Of a stretch of 64,000 bases of DNA, positions 6,998 to 16,387 are shown piece after piece. Each line of letters opens with the position of its first letter. Position 1 is the first letter of the stretch. Source of the DNA: UBA11358 sp049517655. GTDB lineage: Bacteria > Verrucomicrobiota > Verrucomicrobiia > Limisphaerales > UBA11358. Position numbers and translations under genes: made by a program. Below the pieces are notes generated by a model, which worked only from the letters and a program-made list of their open reading frames with translations, did not search any database and had not been told where the DNA came from. The stretch spans positions 186,001 to 250,000 of the forward strand of contig JBEKRQ010000003.1 in the NCBI GenBank assembly GCA_049517655.1, given 5' to 3'.

Positions 6998-9900
6998 TCA
7001 CTTGATGAAATATCCGGCGGACTTCCACTGCCCATCTTTTTCCAGCATGAACGTGATGGTTTCAATCGCGGATTTTTTGTTGGCGAATGAAGTCTCGAAT
7101 TGCATGACGACATATTGTCCGTCCGGCGCGCCGGGCATTTCCGTCATCCGTTGCGCCGACTTCAATTTGCGGGACACCAGATCGCCCAGAGGCTTGCGAA
7201 ACGTTTCCATCGAATTTGCCCAATTCGGTTCCGTGACCCCGCCTTGGAAAATAGCGGCAGCTTCGTTCCAGCTCTCGGAATAGCGCCCGTCATCAATGAG
7301 CGCCAGCCATTTTTGCGCGGCTGAAACGGCGGCCTTTTCCGCTTCGGAGTTTGGATTGGAAGCGGGCGGAGCATTGGTGATCCAGCTTGCTTTACTTTCT
7401 TCCAGCGCTTCGGCCTTGGTTCCAAAATAGAGTGCAGCGAACGAACCACCATCGGTATACATAGATGCGTGTGGCAGTCCCGGAACGAGGTGGGAATCAA
7501 TCAATTCAAAATCGCCCCGCCCTTTGGCAATCTGCAACCGCTGTTGCGGGTCTTCGGGAACATTTTTATTTGTCGAAGTGATGTAAAGCGCCAGCTCCGC
7601 GTTGTCGCGACTGACTAGGTTGTAATGGCCTTTGACCGTCATCCGATCTTTGGTTCGCTTTACTGAAGTGATTTCAATGGAATCGCCTTCGGGGAAAGAA
7701 GCCTGGCCGATGTAATAGGCTTCGGAGTTTGAATTGGAAGCTGGCGACGCGGGAGAAGCAGGCTTGCCCCGCCGAAAGCTGATGCCGCCGTTGACGGTGC
7801 TGACCTTGACGCTCGCGCTGCCGTTGCCAAGACTGCCTTTCAAGTTGTTGCCGACGGGAAATTCCTTTTTCGCTTTGAGCGAAGGGAATTCTGAAGTGAT
7901 GCTGCCGTTGACTGTGCTCGCCGAAAAGTTTGCGTCGGCATCATCAGGCAATGCCAGTTCGACCTTGCCGTTGACCGCATCGAGCGACACCGATTGTCCT
8001 CCGCCGAGCAAGATCATGTCCGCGGTGATCCGGCCGTTCACGGTGGAGAGTCTCAAATTGCGGGCGGCGTCCTTGATTTGTGTTTCGCCGTTGACGGTGG
8101 ACGCGGCGATGTCGCCCGAAATGCCATCAATCACGATGCGTCCGTTGACGCTGCTGATGTCCGCCAGGCGCGCGTGCTGCGGCACCTGGATGGTGTAATC
8201 CACGCTGGCGTCATTTCGCTTGTCGTTTTTGAACCACAGCCAGCTCCATGGAAAACCAGTCACGCTTGAGGGTTGTTCCGTATGAACGATGGCTCTGTCC
8301 AGCCCCGAATCAATGTTGATTTTGACGGCTTCAACACTTTCGCTGGTCTTGCCGTGGATGGCGGCGTTGATGACGACGACGTTGCTGCTCCAGCCGTGAA
8401 TTTCAATCCGGCCTTTGACGTTGTCGAGACTGAAACTTCCCTCCGCGTTGAGCGGAAATGATTGGCTGGAATCCTTCCGAAACTCGCCTGCCTCCTGACG
8501 AATACCGGCTTGCGGCAGATTCTGTGCGGTAAGTTCCGGCCCATGATCCCTTGTGTGATGCAACGCGAGCACATACAGGGCAGCCGCGATGATTGCAATC
8601 GCAATTGGAATCAGAACGATGCAACCCGTGACAACCGCAAAGCGCCGCCAAAAACGGTCGGGTTGTGGTGCGGACGTTGCGGTGCCGGGCAAAGCACAAC
8701 CGAAAGCTGATTTGACATCGTCACGCGCCAGGACAATGAGCGCCCAGATTCCGATGGGCAAACCGATGAGGCTGCAAGACACGATTGAAATGATGCCGGC
8801 TGCAATGGCCCAGGCGTAACTCCGCCGCTGCAACATCTGGAACCCGCCGAACAGGATCAGCAGCCCAGGAATTACCTTGAAAAGCACGATACTGAAAATT
8901 GCCACCGAACCCCATGCACCGAAAAAATTTCCGAAACCGGGGAATCTGTCCAGCCATCCGCTACCACCCGTAAACAAAAACAAAGCGGAAAATGCCGACA
9001 ACAATTTCCACAACGCCGCTACCATCAAGCCCACGGCAGGCGCAGTCACTTTTCCCTGGCTGAAGGCAGCCGGTCCGCCAGCCACCATCGCTGGCGGGAT
9101 GGTCCCGGTCTGGGGAGACGTGCCTGGTTGTTTTCCAAGCGAGGTGGAAGCCAATGCCGCAGGAGCGATGGGTGCGGTACCGGCTGTCCTTGCGACATCG
9201 GTTTGCAATTCGCCGGTTTTTGGGTGAAGCCAGTTTGTTATTCTCCTTCCTTGGCCATCGGTGAACGCCTTGCAGAGGATTAAAATCCAGTCAATTGTAG
9301 CCCAGATGCCGAGCCCGCCCAACGTGCATAACTGCAAGATCGCGGTCCCCGTTTTCCCGACGTAAAACCGGTGCGCGCCGAACACGCCGAAAAAGAAGGC
9401 CAGCAGAAATGCCGGCAGAATGATCTTATCACTGGTTGCCTGGCCTGCCGGGATCGAAAACGCAGGCGGGATGGTCCCGGCCTTGGCCGTAAATCCCACG
9501 GTCGATGGAGGAGCCGTCCCAGCAATGGTTTCCACCGCCGTTTTCATCTGGCTTGCCTGTTGATAACGGCGCTCCGGTTCCTTTTCCAACGCGTGCAACA
9601 CCACTTCATCGAGCCGCACGTCAATTTGAACTTTCTGCGACGGCGGCTGGAATTTTCCCAACGGCAATTCGCCGGTGAGCATTTCGTAGAACACGACGCC
9701 GAGCGAATAAATGTCCGCGCGATGATCCACCGTCATCGGTTTCTCAATTTGTTCCGGCGCCATATAATGCGGTGTGCCTACCACATCCTTCGCGCCGGTG
9801 AGTATCTGTTGCCCGGCCTCGACACCCAGCATCTTTGCGATGCCGAAGTCGGCAATTTTCACCCGGCCTTGTTTGTCCAATAGGATGTTTTCCGGCTTGA

Positions 9901-10471
9901 TGTCGCGATGGACAATGCCCTGTTCGTGGGCGTATTGCAGCGCTTTGCAAATTTCCGGCACGATCTTGAGCGCTTCAGCGGGCGAAAGTTTCCGCGCCTG
10001 AAACAATTGCCGCAACGTCAGGCCATCCACAAATTCCATCAGCAGGTAATAATTTCCCTGCACCTCGCCGAAGTCGTAAACCGTGACGATGTTTGGATGA
10101 TGCAATCGTGCCAGCATCCGGGCTTCACGTTCAAACCGTTCGGCGAATTTCGAGTCATTCTGTTTTTCCGGTGAAAGGATTTTCAGCGCCACCAGCCGGT
10201 CGAGCCGCGGCTGGCGGGCTTTGTAAACCGCCCCCATGCCGCCGCGCCCGAGGCATTCGAGGATTTCCAACTGCGGAAATAATTTTGCGATTTCAGATAC
10301 CGGCGCAGGTGGTGATTTGGAAACGGCAGGGCCATGCGGGTCAGTCTCGCCCGTGACCTCCGTTTGGGTGGCCAGATTCAAGGCGACCAGGCAGCGCGGG
10401 CAAAGCCCTTCCGGTGCGTCCGGCGGCAGCGGCGCGCCGCAACGATTGCATTTTGACGAAGTTTCGCTCAT
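6998..10471 (-). CDS. Membrane Ser/Thr protein kinase with TM2, DUF4097-like and DUF4019-like domains
   Basis: This multi-domain protein of 1,157 residues starts with a zinc ribbon (CNRCGAPLP then LCPRC). A Hanks-type kinase follows, with the glycine loop GRGGMGAVYKA, HRDIKPENILLD, ADFGIAK and APEQ, all catalytic residues present. Next is a TM2 domain (FFFGVFGAHRFYVGKTG) with several more helices. Then comes a long beta-rich stretch with repeated STVNGxI motifs, as in DUF4097 adhesin-like solenoids, and a C-terminal part resembling DUF4019 (EAEKAAVSAAQKWLALIDDG). The kinase would face the cytoplasm and the solenoid the periplasm, making it a transmembrane sensor kinase. It lies 44 bases downstream of an ECF-like sigma factor gene, suggesting phosphorylation-linked control. 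Confidence 0.88.
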   Translation of the reverse strand: MSETSSKCNRCGAPLPPDAPEGLCPRCLVALNLATQTEVTGETDPHGPAVSKSPPAPVSEIAKLFPQLEILECLGRGGMGAVYKARQPRLDRLVALKILSPEKQNDSKFAERFEREARMLARLHHPNIVTVYDFGEVQGNYYLLMEFVDGLTLRQLFQARKLSPAEALKIVPEICKALQYAHEQGIVHRDIKPENILLDKQGRVKIADFGIAKMLGVEAGQQILTGAKDVVGTPHYMAPEQIEKPMTVDHRADIYSLGVVFYEMLTGELPLGKFQPPSQKVQIDVRLDEVVLHALEKEPERRYQQASQMKTAVETIAGTAPPSTVGFTAKAGTIPPAFSIPAGQATSDKIILPAFLLAFFFGVFGAHRFYVGKTGTAILQLCTLGGLGIWATIDWILILCKAFTDGQGRRITNWLHPKTGELQTDVARTAGTAPIAPAALASTSLGKQPGTSPQTGTIPPAMVAGGPAAFSQGKVTAPAVGLMVAALWKLLSAFSALFLFTGGSGWLDRFPGFGNFFGAWGSVAIFSIVLFKVIPGLLILFGGFQMLQRRSYAWAIAAGIISIVSCSLIGLPIGIWALIVLARDDVKSAFGCALPGTATSAPQPDRFWRRFAVVTGCIVLIPIAIAIIAAALYVLALHHTRDHGPELTAQNLPQAGIRQEAGEFRKDSSQSFPLNAEGSFSLDNVKGRIEIHGWSSNVVVINAAIHGKTSESVEAVKINIDSGLDRAIVHTEQPSSVTGFPWSWLWFKNDKRNDASVDYTIQVPQHARLADISSVNGRIVIDGISGDIAASTVNGETQIKDAARNLRLSTVNGRITADMILLGGGQSVSLDAVNGKVELALPDDADANFSASTVNGSITSEFPSLKAKKEFPVGNNLKGSLGNGSASVKVSTVNGGISFRRGKPASPASPASNSNSEAYYIGQASFPEGDSIEITSVKRTKDRMTVKGHYNLVSRDNAELALYITSTNKNVPEDPQQRLQIAKGRGDFELIDSHLVPGLPHASMYTDGGSFAALYFGTKAEALEESKASWITNAPPASNPNSEAEKAAVSAAQKWLALIDDGRYSESWNEAAAIFQGGVTEPNWANSMETFRKPLGDLVSRKLKSAQRMTEMPGAPDGQYVVMQFETSFANKKSAIETITFMLEKDGQWKSAGYFIK

Positions 10472-10515
10472 CACCTGTTACTTAAGAAAATCCGGCGGGT
10501 TGTTACATGGTTTCG

Positions 10516-11316
10516 CTACGTGCTCAATACCGCCAGCAAATACCGGAGTTCGGTGTCAATGTCTTCACCTTCGGCGAGTGTATTGGCGATTTCCTCGCGG
10601 AACAATTCGCGGTAGCGTTTCCGCAGCCGATGCACCGCCACGCGCAATGCATTCTCATTCATCTTGAGTTCATCAGCCACAGTTGTGTAGGGAATTTCGC
10701 GTTTGTCGGCGGTCAGAAAGATTTTGAGCCGTTCGAACTCATTGATTTTTCCCGACTGTTCAAACTCCGCGCGCAGTCGCGCCATCGTCTGTTCCAACAG
10801 GGTCAAAGCCCAACGGCGTTCATACGCGCGATCGGGCGAGATTTCCTCTGCCATGAATTCGGTTTGGAATTTGCGTTCGGCGAATTCGGTGTCGAGTGGG
10901 ACATGCGTTTGACCGCCACCGCGTTTTTGCGCGCGAGCGCGGTCCCATTCATTTGCCAGAAATCGTTTAAGTGCGACGAGCAGGAAACTCCGGAAACGTC
11001 CGCGTTCCTGTTCCGCGGCGTCGAGAAAATTTTTCTCCAGCAACCGCGCGAAAAACGCCTGCGTGAGGTCTTCAGCGTCCTCTTTTGTGCGGCCACTGCG
11101 TCGAACATAAGCGTAAAGGGGATACCAATAAGCACGGCAGAGCTTTTCCAGGGCATCGGTAGATTGCGGCGATTGTTTATCCTTTGCCGACAACACAAGT
11201 GACCAATGTGTGGTGACGAAAACAGGTCGGTGCAGCGGCTGGGTGTGAGATTCCAGCGCCGTTTTTAGGAAATTGCTCACTGCGCGAGCGTAACGCTGAC
11301 CATACTCGAAACACAA
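10516..11316 (-). CDS. ECF-like RNA polymerase sigma factor
   Basis: The protein of up to 266 residues has a sigma region 2 (LCRAYWYPLYAYVRRSG then KEDAEDLTQAFFARLLEK) and region 4 (IPYTTVADELKMNENALRVA with VHRLRKRYRELFREEI), separated by a longer linker than in typical ECF factors. It would direct polymerase to a small regulon. The adjacent downstream Ser/Thr kinase gene suggests it belongs among ECF groups controlled by kinases and not by a classical anti-sigma factor; no anti-sigma gene is seen. The start is uncertain: TTG at 11316 or GTG at 11280, neither with a clear ribosome site. The C-terminal EDIDTELRYLLAVL extension is typical of these planctomycete/verrucomicrobial forms. Confidence 0.85.
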   Translation of the reverse strand: MCFEYGQRYARAVSNFLKTALESHTQPLHRPVFVTTHWSLVLSAKDKQSPQSTDALEKLCRAYWYPLYAYVRRSGRTKEDAEDLTQAFFARLLEKNFLDAAEQERGRFRSFLLVALKRFLANEWDRARAQKRGGGQTHVPLDTEFAERKFQTEFMAEEISPDRAYERRWALTLLEQTMARLRAEFEQSGKINEFERLKIFLTADKREIPYTTVADELKMNENALRVAVHRLRKRYRELFREEIANTLAEGEDIDTELRYLLAVLST

Positions 11317-11322
11317 GTTTGC

Positions 11323-12360
11323 TTAAGCTGGCAGTGCATCAAGTTTTTTGCGCGCGAACTCAAAAACCATCGCCGGCGGAATCGCTTTCAAACACTCGTT
11401 CGGTTTTTCGTAAGTGCAATGCGATTTCAGGCAGGGAGAGCAGGGGAGATCAATCCGCAAAACGTTTTCGAGCTGGCCGTAGGGGCCGGTGCGGCGCGGC
11501 TCGGTCGGGCCGAACAACGCCACCAGCGGTTTGCCGAGCGCAGCAGCCACGTGCATCGGGCCGGTGTCATTGGTCACCATCAAATGACAAAACCGCAGCC
11601 ACTCGACCATTTCCGGCAATGAAGTCTGGCCGCATAAATTCAAAGAGCGTTGCGGCTCGGCGCGCGCAATGATTTCGCCGAGCGGTTTGTCGTCGTCGTT
11701 GCCAAGAATGGCAAAGTGCAGGTCCGGGAATTCTGTCACGAGCAAACGAACGAGTTCGGTAAAATACTCCACCTGCCAGCGTTTGTTGTTCCAGCGCGCA
11801 CCGGGTTGAATGGCAATCCAGCGCGCGCCGCCGGTCTGCCATTTTGATTTGACGGCAGCGGCGGTTTCGAGGCGTTCGGGCAGCCATTGAAAATTTTTAT
11901 GGACCGGCACACCGAGCGGCGGCAGCACGGCGAGGTACCAATCCACGGCGTGTGTGTGAAACGATGGGCGGCGGACGGCGAGGTCATACAATCCTCGAGC
12001 CCCTTCGCGGGCTTCATCGAGGCCAATGAGAAATTTTCCATTGGCAAGCCATGCGAACGCGCCGCTGCGCGCGAGGCATTGGAGGTCGATGACCCAATCG
12101 AAATTTTGCGCGCGCATCCATTGGACACTGCGGAACATCTCCGGCCAGTGACGCGGCGACGCCCAGCGCCGGCGTTCAAAACGGACGATGCCGGTCAAAT
12201 CAGGATCGCCTTGGATCAGTGGTGCAAGGTTGGAGTCAATCCACCAAAAAATTTTGCTCGCGGGCAGATGGTGTTTGATGAGGCGGAGGACTGGCAACGC
12301 CTGGACGACGTCGCCGAGCGAACTAGGTTTGAGAATGAAGATTTTCAAACGTTCCACCAT
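11323..12360 (-). CDS. Glycosyltransferase family 9 (lipopolysaccharide heptosyltransferase-like)
   Basis: This 345-residue GT-B enzyme opens KIFILKPSSLGDVVQALPVL, the N-terminal signature of ADP-heptose:LPS heptosyltransferases. The C-terminal donor-binding half has IAIQPGARWNNKRW, LNLCGQTSLPEMVEWL and the motif NDTGPMHVAAALGKPLVALFGPTEP. A cysteine cluster near the end (CSPCLKSHC) is usual for the family. It would transfer heptose to the lipid A-core at the inner membrane cytoplasmic face. The phosphoheptose isomerase gene at 55742 could supply the same pathway, although it is far away. Which heptose position is modified cannot be told. It lies 6 bases upstream of the sigma factor frame on the same strand. 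Confidence 0.9.
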   Translation of the reverse strand: MVERLKIFILKPSSLGDVVQALPVLRLIKHHLPASKIFWWIDSNLAPLIQGDPDLTGIVRFERRRWASPRHWPEMFRSVQWMRAQNFDWVIDLQCLARSGAFAWLANGKFLIGLDEAREGARGLYDLAVRRPSFHTHAVDWYLAVLPPLGVPVHKNFQWLPERLETAAAVKSKWQTGGARWIAIQPGARWNNKRWQVEYFTELVRLLVTEFPDLHFAILGNDDDKPLGEIIARAEPQRSLNLCGQTSLPEMVEWLRFCHLMVTNDTGPMHVAAALGKPLVALFGPTEPRRTGPYGQLENVLRIDLPCSPCLKSHCTYEKPNECLKAIPPAMVFEFARKKLDALPA

Positions 12361-12426
12361 GACTGCAGGCGGCGCAAATTTCAGGGATTTTTCTCCACCA
12401 AGTTGGCGTCACCAGCGGTTGAAAAT

Positions 12427-13155
12427 TTACTTTCCAAGTGCCAGCCGTTCGGCGAGGCGTTCTGGAAGGCCGGCGTCGAGAATTTTTTTCTGGGCGGCGG
12501 CGATATCGTATTCGAGTCGGCGCAGTTCAATAGTGCCTTCGTCCATGTCATAAACCACGTAGGCGGCCTTGGGATTATTGTCACGAGGCTGGCCGACGGC
12601 GCCGACATTGATGAAATATTTTTTGGCCGGGTCAATTTTGAATTTGGAATAGGTGCCGCCCCGCACAACGGTGTCGCGCATGAAGGCGACAGGCACGTGC
12701 GTATGACCAAAAAAACAGACTTGTGTGTTTTGATACGGAAAACTGGCGGCGGCGGCGAGCTTGTCGAAGACGTAACCCCAGCGTTCCGGCGCGTCGAGCG
12801 TGGCGTGGACGAGGGTGAAGTTGGCAACTATTTTGGTGTATTTAAGGTCGCACAGCCATTGGCGTTCCTTGTCGGAAAGCTGTCCGCGCGTCCAGTGGAC
12901 GGCTTCGGCGGCGGCGGGGTTGAAACCTTCAAGCGGATCGTCGGTGGAGCAGTATTCGTCGTGGTTGCCTTTGACGCAAGGCATGTTCATTTTGCAGACG
13001 ATGTCGAGGCATTCCCTGGGACTGGCGTTGTAGCCGACAACATCGCCGATGCAGGCGTAGTGCGTGACCTTCTGATTTTGGGCGTCTTCCAAAACGACTT
13101 GAAACGCCTCCATATTGGCATGAATGTCGGAGATGATGGCGTATTTCATTTTCAT
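12427..13155 (-). CDS. Calcineurin-like metallophosphoesterase (YfcE/diadenosine phosphatase type)
   Basis: The 242-residue enzyme shows the binuclear metal motifs in order: AIISDIHANMEAF (Asp, His), CIGDVVGYNASP (Asp), VKGNHDEY (Asn, His-Asp), a His in FTLVHATLD, and FFGHTHVPV (GHxH). It should hydrolyse phosphoesters in the cytoplasm; the closest style is the small phosphodiesterases related to PrpE/YfcE and bacterial Ser/Thr phosphatases of the DUF2436-like type, so substrate is open. Start at 13155 gives MKMKYAIISDIH. It overlaps the acylphosphatase stop by 4 bases, so the two are coupled. Confidence 0.88.
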   Translation of the reverse strand: MKMKYAIISDIHANMEAFQVVLEDAQNQKVTHYACIGDVVGYNASPRECLDIVCKMNMPCVKGNHDEYCSTDDPLEGFNPAAAEAVHWTRGQLSDKERQWLCDLKYTKIVANFTLVHATLDAPERWGYVFDKLAAAASFPYQNTQVCFFGHTHVPVAFMRDTVVRGGTYSKFKIDPAKKYFINVGAVGQPRDNNPKAAYVVYDMDEGTIELRRLEYDIAAAQKKILDAGLPERLAERLALGK

Positions 13156-13430
13156 CGGACAATTTCAAATCCGCGAAATTCGTCTTGCGCTTCGGTCCAA
13201 TTTACACTTTCGTCGTGAATAAAACTGGAAAGCCCGGCATTACGAACAGCCGCGCGGAATGCTTCGAGTTCCTCGCGCGGGCCCTCGGCAATCAATTCGA
13301 CGCGAGTGTCGGGCAGATTCCGAACCGTGCCGCTGACTTCAAAGCCAGTGGCGACGGTTTTCGCTATGTAACGAAAACCGACACCCTGCACATGGCCTGA
13401 ATAAAAAATATGCATGCGACAACTATTCAT
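13152..13430 (-). CDS. Acylphosphatase
   Basis: A small enzyme of about 92 residues hydrolysing carboxyl-phosphate bonds. It carries the family signature YSGHVQGVGFRYIAKTVA (catalytic Arg in GFRY) and the second region GTVRNLPDTRVELIAEGP, where the active-site Asn lies in RNLPD. Its C-terminus ends RGFEIVR, close to the usual end. ATG at 13430 (MNSCRMHIF) and 13415 (MHIFYSGHV) are both possible; the length fits the family (about 90-100) either way. It is the first gene of a minus-strand pair with the metallophosphoesterase and is divergent from the pilM operon 222 bases away. Confidence 0.9.
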   Translation of the reverse strand: MNSCRMHIFYSGHVQGVGFRYIAKTVATGFEVSGTVRNLPDTRVELIAEGPREELEAFRAAVRNAGLSSFIHDESVNWTEAQDEFRGFEIVR

Positions 13431-13652
13431 TGCGGGTGCAATAACTGACGTTTGTCCCGGCACGACAGGATGAAGCCAGAACCAGCGGTGAGATGCAATG
13501 TTTTATTGCAGGATTTGCTGCAAACGCTCTTCTTTTTTTCCCAAGTTTTATGTTTGACCGTCTTTAAAAATTACAGTAACCAGCACAAGCTGCCTTGAAC
13601 AGGACGGTGAAAGTCCGGGTGTTTTATCGGCAGGCATGACGCGAACATAGCA

Positions 13653-15434
13653 ATGCTGAATGTAAAGTCATTTTTGGCGGTTGATTTTGGGGCGGGCAGT
13701 CTCAAGCTGGCGAATTTTGAACTCAATGAATTCGGCGGTCTGCTCCTGAAAAGTTTCATTCTCAAACCGCTCGGGGCGGAAGGCTCAATGGAAGCCACAC
13801 GCAAGGAAGTTGTATTCAAGGCGCTGTGCGAGGCGCTGGCTGAAAAAGGCGCCGGGGCAAGAGACATCAATGTCTGCGCGCCGGGTTATCAGGTGTTTTC
13901 CAAATTCGTCAAGTTGCCGCCCGTGGACGCGGGCAAGGTGACGCAAATTATCCAATACGAAGCGCAACAAAACGTCCCGTTTCCGCTGGCGGAGGTGGTA
14001 TGGGATTATCAAATTTTGGGTTCGACCCCGACCGGCGAATTGGAAGTATTGCTGGTGGCAATCAAATCCGAGGTCGTCGAGGGATTGTCCCGCGTGGCGG
14101 AGGAGGCGAAATTGCGACTGCAATTGTGCGACGTGTCACCGGCGGCGCTTTGCAATGCTTTTCGCTACAACTACGACGATTTGGATGATTGCACGATATT
14201 GCTGGACATCGGCGCCAAGACGAGCGACCTGCTGTTTTTTGAAAATGGCAAGGTTTTCTCCCGCAGCATCAACCTTGGCGCGAATTCCATCACGCAGGAT
14301 TTTGCGAACGAGGCCAAATTAAAATTTGAAGTCGCCGAGCAAATCAAAATAAACGAGGGTTTCGTCAGTCTCGGCGGCGCGTATGAGGAACCGGAAAATC
14401 CCAATCAGGCGGCTATTTCCAAAATCGCCCGGCAGTTCATGACGAAACTGCACATTCAGGTCAACCAGACGATGCAATTTTACCGCGGCCAAATGGGCGG
14501 GTCAGCCCCACAGCGGCTTTTTTTGGCAGGCGGCGCGTCCATTATGCCTTACACGGCGCAATTTTTTGCAGAAAAACTCAACGTGCCGGTCGAGTACTTC
14601 AACCCATTCCGCAACGTCCGAATTGACCCGTTGGTGAATCTGGAGGAACTCGCACGCGTAGCACATTCATTTGGCGAAGTTGTCGGTTTGGGGCTGCGAA
14701 ATCTGGCGCACTGTCCGGTGGAAATGAATTTGATGCCAGTGAGCACGTTGCGTCGGCGAGCTTTCAATGAAAAGAAACCGTATTTCATCGCGACGGTATT
14801 CAGCCTTGCGGTAGTGGGGTTCGCAGTCGGGTTCCTCTTTGAAAAACTGAACACGTCGAAAGGGGACGAACTTGACAAGCTGAAGCCGGTAGTGCAGCAA
14901 CGGCAGGAGAAGGCCGACCAGTTTCACAAGGTTTACGCGAAAGTCGGCGCGGCCCGGCAGGAAGCCAATAATATCACAACATGGATAAATGATCGGTATT
15001 ATTGGGGCGATGTGCTGGCTGAATTGCGCCGCGTCTTCATTCGTGCCGAGAACGAAACCCAGAAAAAATTGTCCGCGCAAAAACCGGGAGTGCAGGCTGG
15101 AATTTGGATCGAACAGATGTCTGTCTTGACGCCGACAGCGGGCGGAGGGGGCGCTTCCACAGCCAGTCCAGGAGAGGCGCAATCAGCAACCACTGCCTCG
15201 GGCCAAACCGGTCAGGAAGTGGTTATCACTCTGGTTTGCCGCGCAGTGAGTTTATCCAGTGTGGATCCATCGGCGAACAGTGACATCGCTTACGCGTTGC
15301 AAAATGAATTGCAGGCCAGCCCGTATTTTGATCCCAAGGCAACGCAACTTTCCGGTGACATCAAGGCGAATGATGTTTCGGGGACGTTCACCTTCGGAAT
15401 TTCGATTGCGCTTAAAAAACCCCTGAATCTATAA
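13653..15434 (+). CDS. pilM: PilM-PilN fusion, type IV pilus-like assembly protein (Amuc_1101-like)
   Basis: The first about 350 residues are an actin-like PilM ATPase: FLAVDFGAGSLKLANFE, ILLDIGAKTSDLLFFENG and RLFLAGGASIMPYTAQFF are its phosphate-binding loops. At about residue 357 begins MNLMPVSTLRRRAF, the sequence type at the start of PilN, then one membrane helix (about 376-396), a coiled coil and a periplasmic domain ending LKKPLNL. PilM and PilN are normally separate and interact through this very N-terminus, so this is a fusion of partners. Total 593 residues. It heads a tight operon: the next gene starts one base after its stop. A weak TTGACC lies 94 bases upstream but I cannot define the promoter. 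Confidence 0.85.
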   Translation: MLNVKSFLAVDFGAGSLKLANFELNEFGGLLLKSFILKPLGAEGSMEATRKEVVFKALCEALAEKGAGARDINVCAPGYQVFSKFVKLPPVDAGKVTQIIQYEAQQNVPFPLAEVVWDYQILGSTPTGELEVLLVAIKSEVVEGLSRVAEEAKLRLQLCDVSPAALCNAFRYNYDDLDDCTILLDIGAKTSDLLFFENGKVFSRSINLGANSITQDFANEAKLKFEVAEQIKINEGFVSLGGAYEEPENPNQAAISKIARQFMTKLHIQVNQTMQFYRGQMGGSAPQRLFLAGGASIMPYTAQFFAEKLNVPVEYFNPFRNVRIDPLVNLEELARVAHSFGEVVGLGLRNLAHCPVEMNLMPVSTLRRRAFNEKKPYFIATVFSLAVVGFAVGFLFEKLNTSKGDELDKLKPVVQQRQEKADQFHKVYAKVGAARQEANNITTWINDRYYWGDVLAELRRVFIRAENETQKKLSAQKPGVQAGIWIEQMSVLTPTAGGGGASTASPGEAQSATTASGQTGQEVVITLVCRAVSLSSVDPSANSDIAYALQNELQASPYFDPKATQLSGDIKANDVSGTFTFGISIALKKPLNL

Positions 15435-15435
15435 C

Positions 15436-16383
15436 ATGAGTTGGATTAAGAGAAATTTGTTTTTTTTCATCGGCACCGCTTTGGCTGTAGGATTGCTGGC
15501 GGCTGCTGGTGTCTATGAATTTAGAAATTGGCAGCGGAACGAAACGGCTTTGAACGCGTTGAACGAGGCATATAAGACGTTACAAACGCTAAATAGTGAA
15601 AATCCATCTCCTGGTAACGACAAGGTCAATAACATTCAAATGGCTCGCGAACAAGAACGGCAACTGCGCGATTGGATTCAGCAAGCAAGGCAATACTTTC
15701 AGCCGATCCCGCCCATTCCGAATCCAACCAACAGTGTCGTGACCAGTGAGGCATTTGCCGCCGCGCTGCGCCGGACGATTGACCAGTTGCAACATGAAGC
15801 CGACAGCGTCAGCATCACGTTGCCGCCTCAATACGGCTTCTCGTTTGAAGCGGAGCGGACGCTGGTGAAATTCGCGCCTGGCAGCCTTGGACCGTTGGCC
15901 GAACAGCTGGGTGAAGTGAAAACTATTTCAGAAATTCTTTATGCGGCCAAAATCAATTCTTTGGACGGTCTTCGACGTGTGCGTGTTTCGGATGACGATG
16001 CCCGTGGCCCGCAATCGGATTATCTTAATGAGTCGACCGTCAGCAACAACCTCGCCATTTTTACGCCATATGAAGTGACTTTCCGCTGTTTCAGCCAGGA
16101 TTTGGCAAACGCGTTGTCCCTTTTTGCTTCGTCGCCGCACGGATTTGTTGTGAAAGACATCAACGTGCAGACAATGGCGACGACTGCTGCGCAATCAGCT
16201 TCTCCTCTTGGCGGGGAGATGACGGGTCCCCAATCTTCATCACCTTACGCACCGCCAAATCAACCGGCATATCAGCCGCCGTCCGCGCCCATCAGGCGGG
16301 GTGGATTGCAAACGGTGCTCAATGAACAGATCTTGAGCATTACCATGGAGATTGAAATTGTGAAACTATTGCCAGGAATTTAA
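15436..16383 (+). CDS. Amuc_1100-like / PilO-position membrane-anchored protein
   Basis: The 315-residue protein has a short basic cytoplasmic start (MSWIKRN), one membrane helix (about residues 8-26), a coiled-coil stretch and a periplasmic ferredoxin-like region containing FTPYEVTFRCFSQDLANALS, followed by a Pro-rich linker and a last strand EQILSITMEIEIVKLLPGI. Length (Amuc_1100 is 317 residues), layout and position after pilM match Amuc_1100 of Akkermansia, the protein known for effects on host metabolism; direct sequence identity appears low. The likely job is the PilO-type alignment subcomplex bridging inner membrane and secretin. It begins one base after pilM and ends 4 bases before the next gene. 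Confidence 0.75.
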   Translation: MSWIKRNLFFFIGTALAVGLLAAAGVYEFRNWQRNETALNALNEAYKTLQTLNSENPSPGNDKVNNIQMAREQERQLRDWIQQARQYFQPIPPIPNPTNSVVTSEAFAAALRRTIDQLQHEADSVSITLPPQYGFSFEAERTLVKFAPGSLGPLAEQLGEVKTISEILYAAKINSLDGLRRVRVSDDDARGPQSDYLNESTVSNNLAIFTPYEVTFRCFSQDLANALSLFASSPHGFVVKDINVQTMATTAAQSASPLGGEMTGPQSSSPYAPPNQPAYQPPSAPIRRGGLQTVLNEQILSITMEIEIVKLLPGI

Positions 16384-16387
16384 GCGC

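Noticed and set aside
11887..13218. Open frame of 443 codons on the plus strand
   Set aside because: It is antisense to the clear GT9 and metallophosphoesterase genes; in GC-rich codon-biased DNA such shadows are common and the product shows no family motif.
13554..13582. Promoter TTGACC with TAACCA before pilM
   Set aside because: The -10 match is poor and the distance to the start is long; not strong enough to list.
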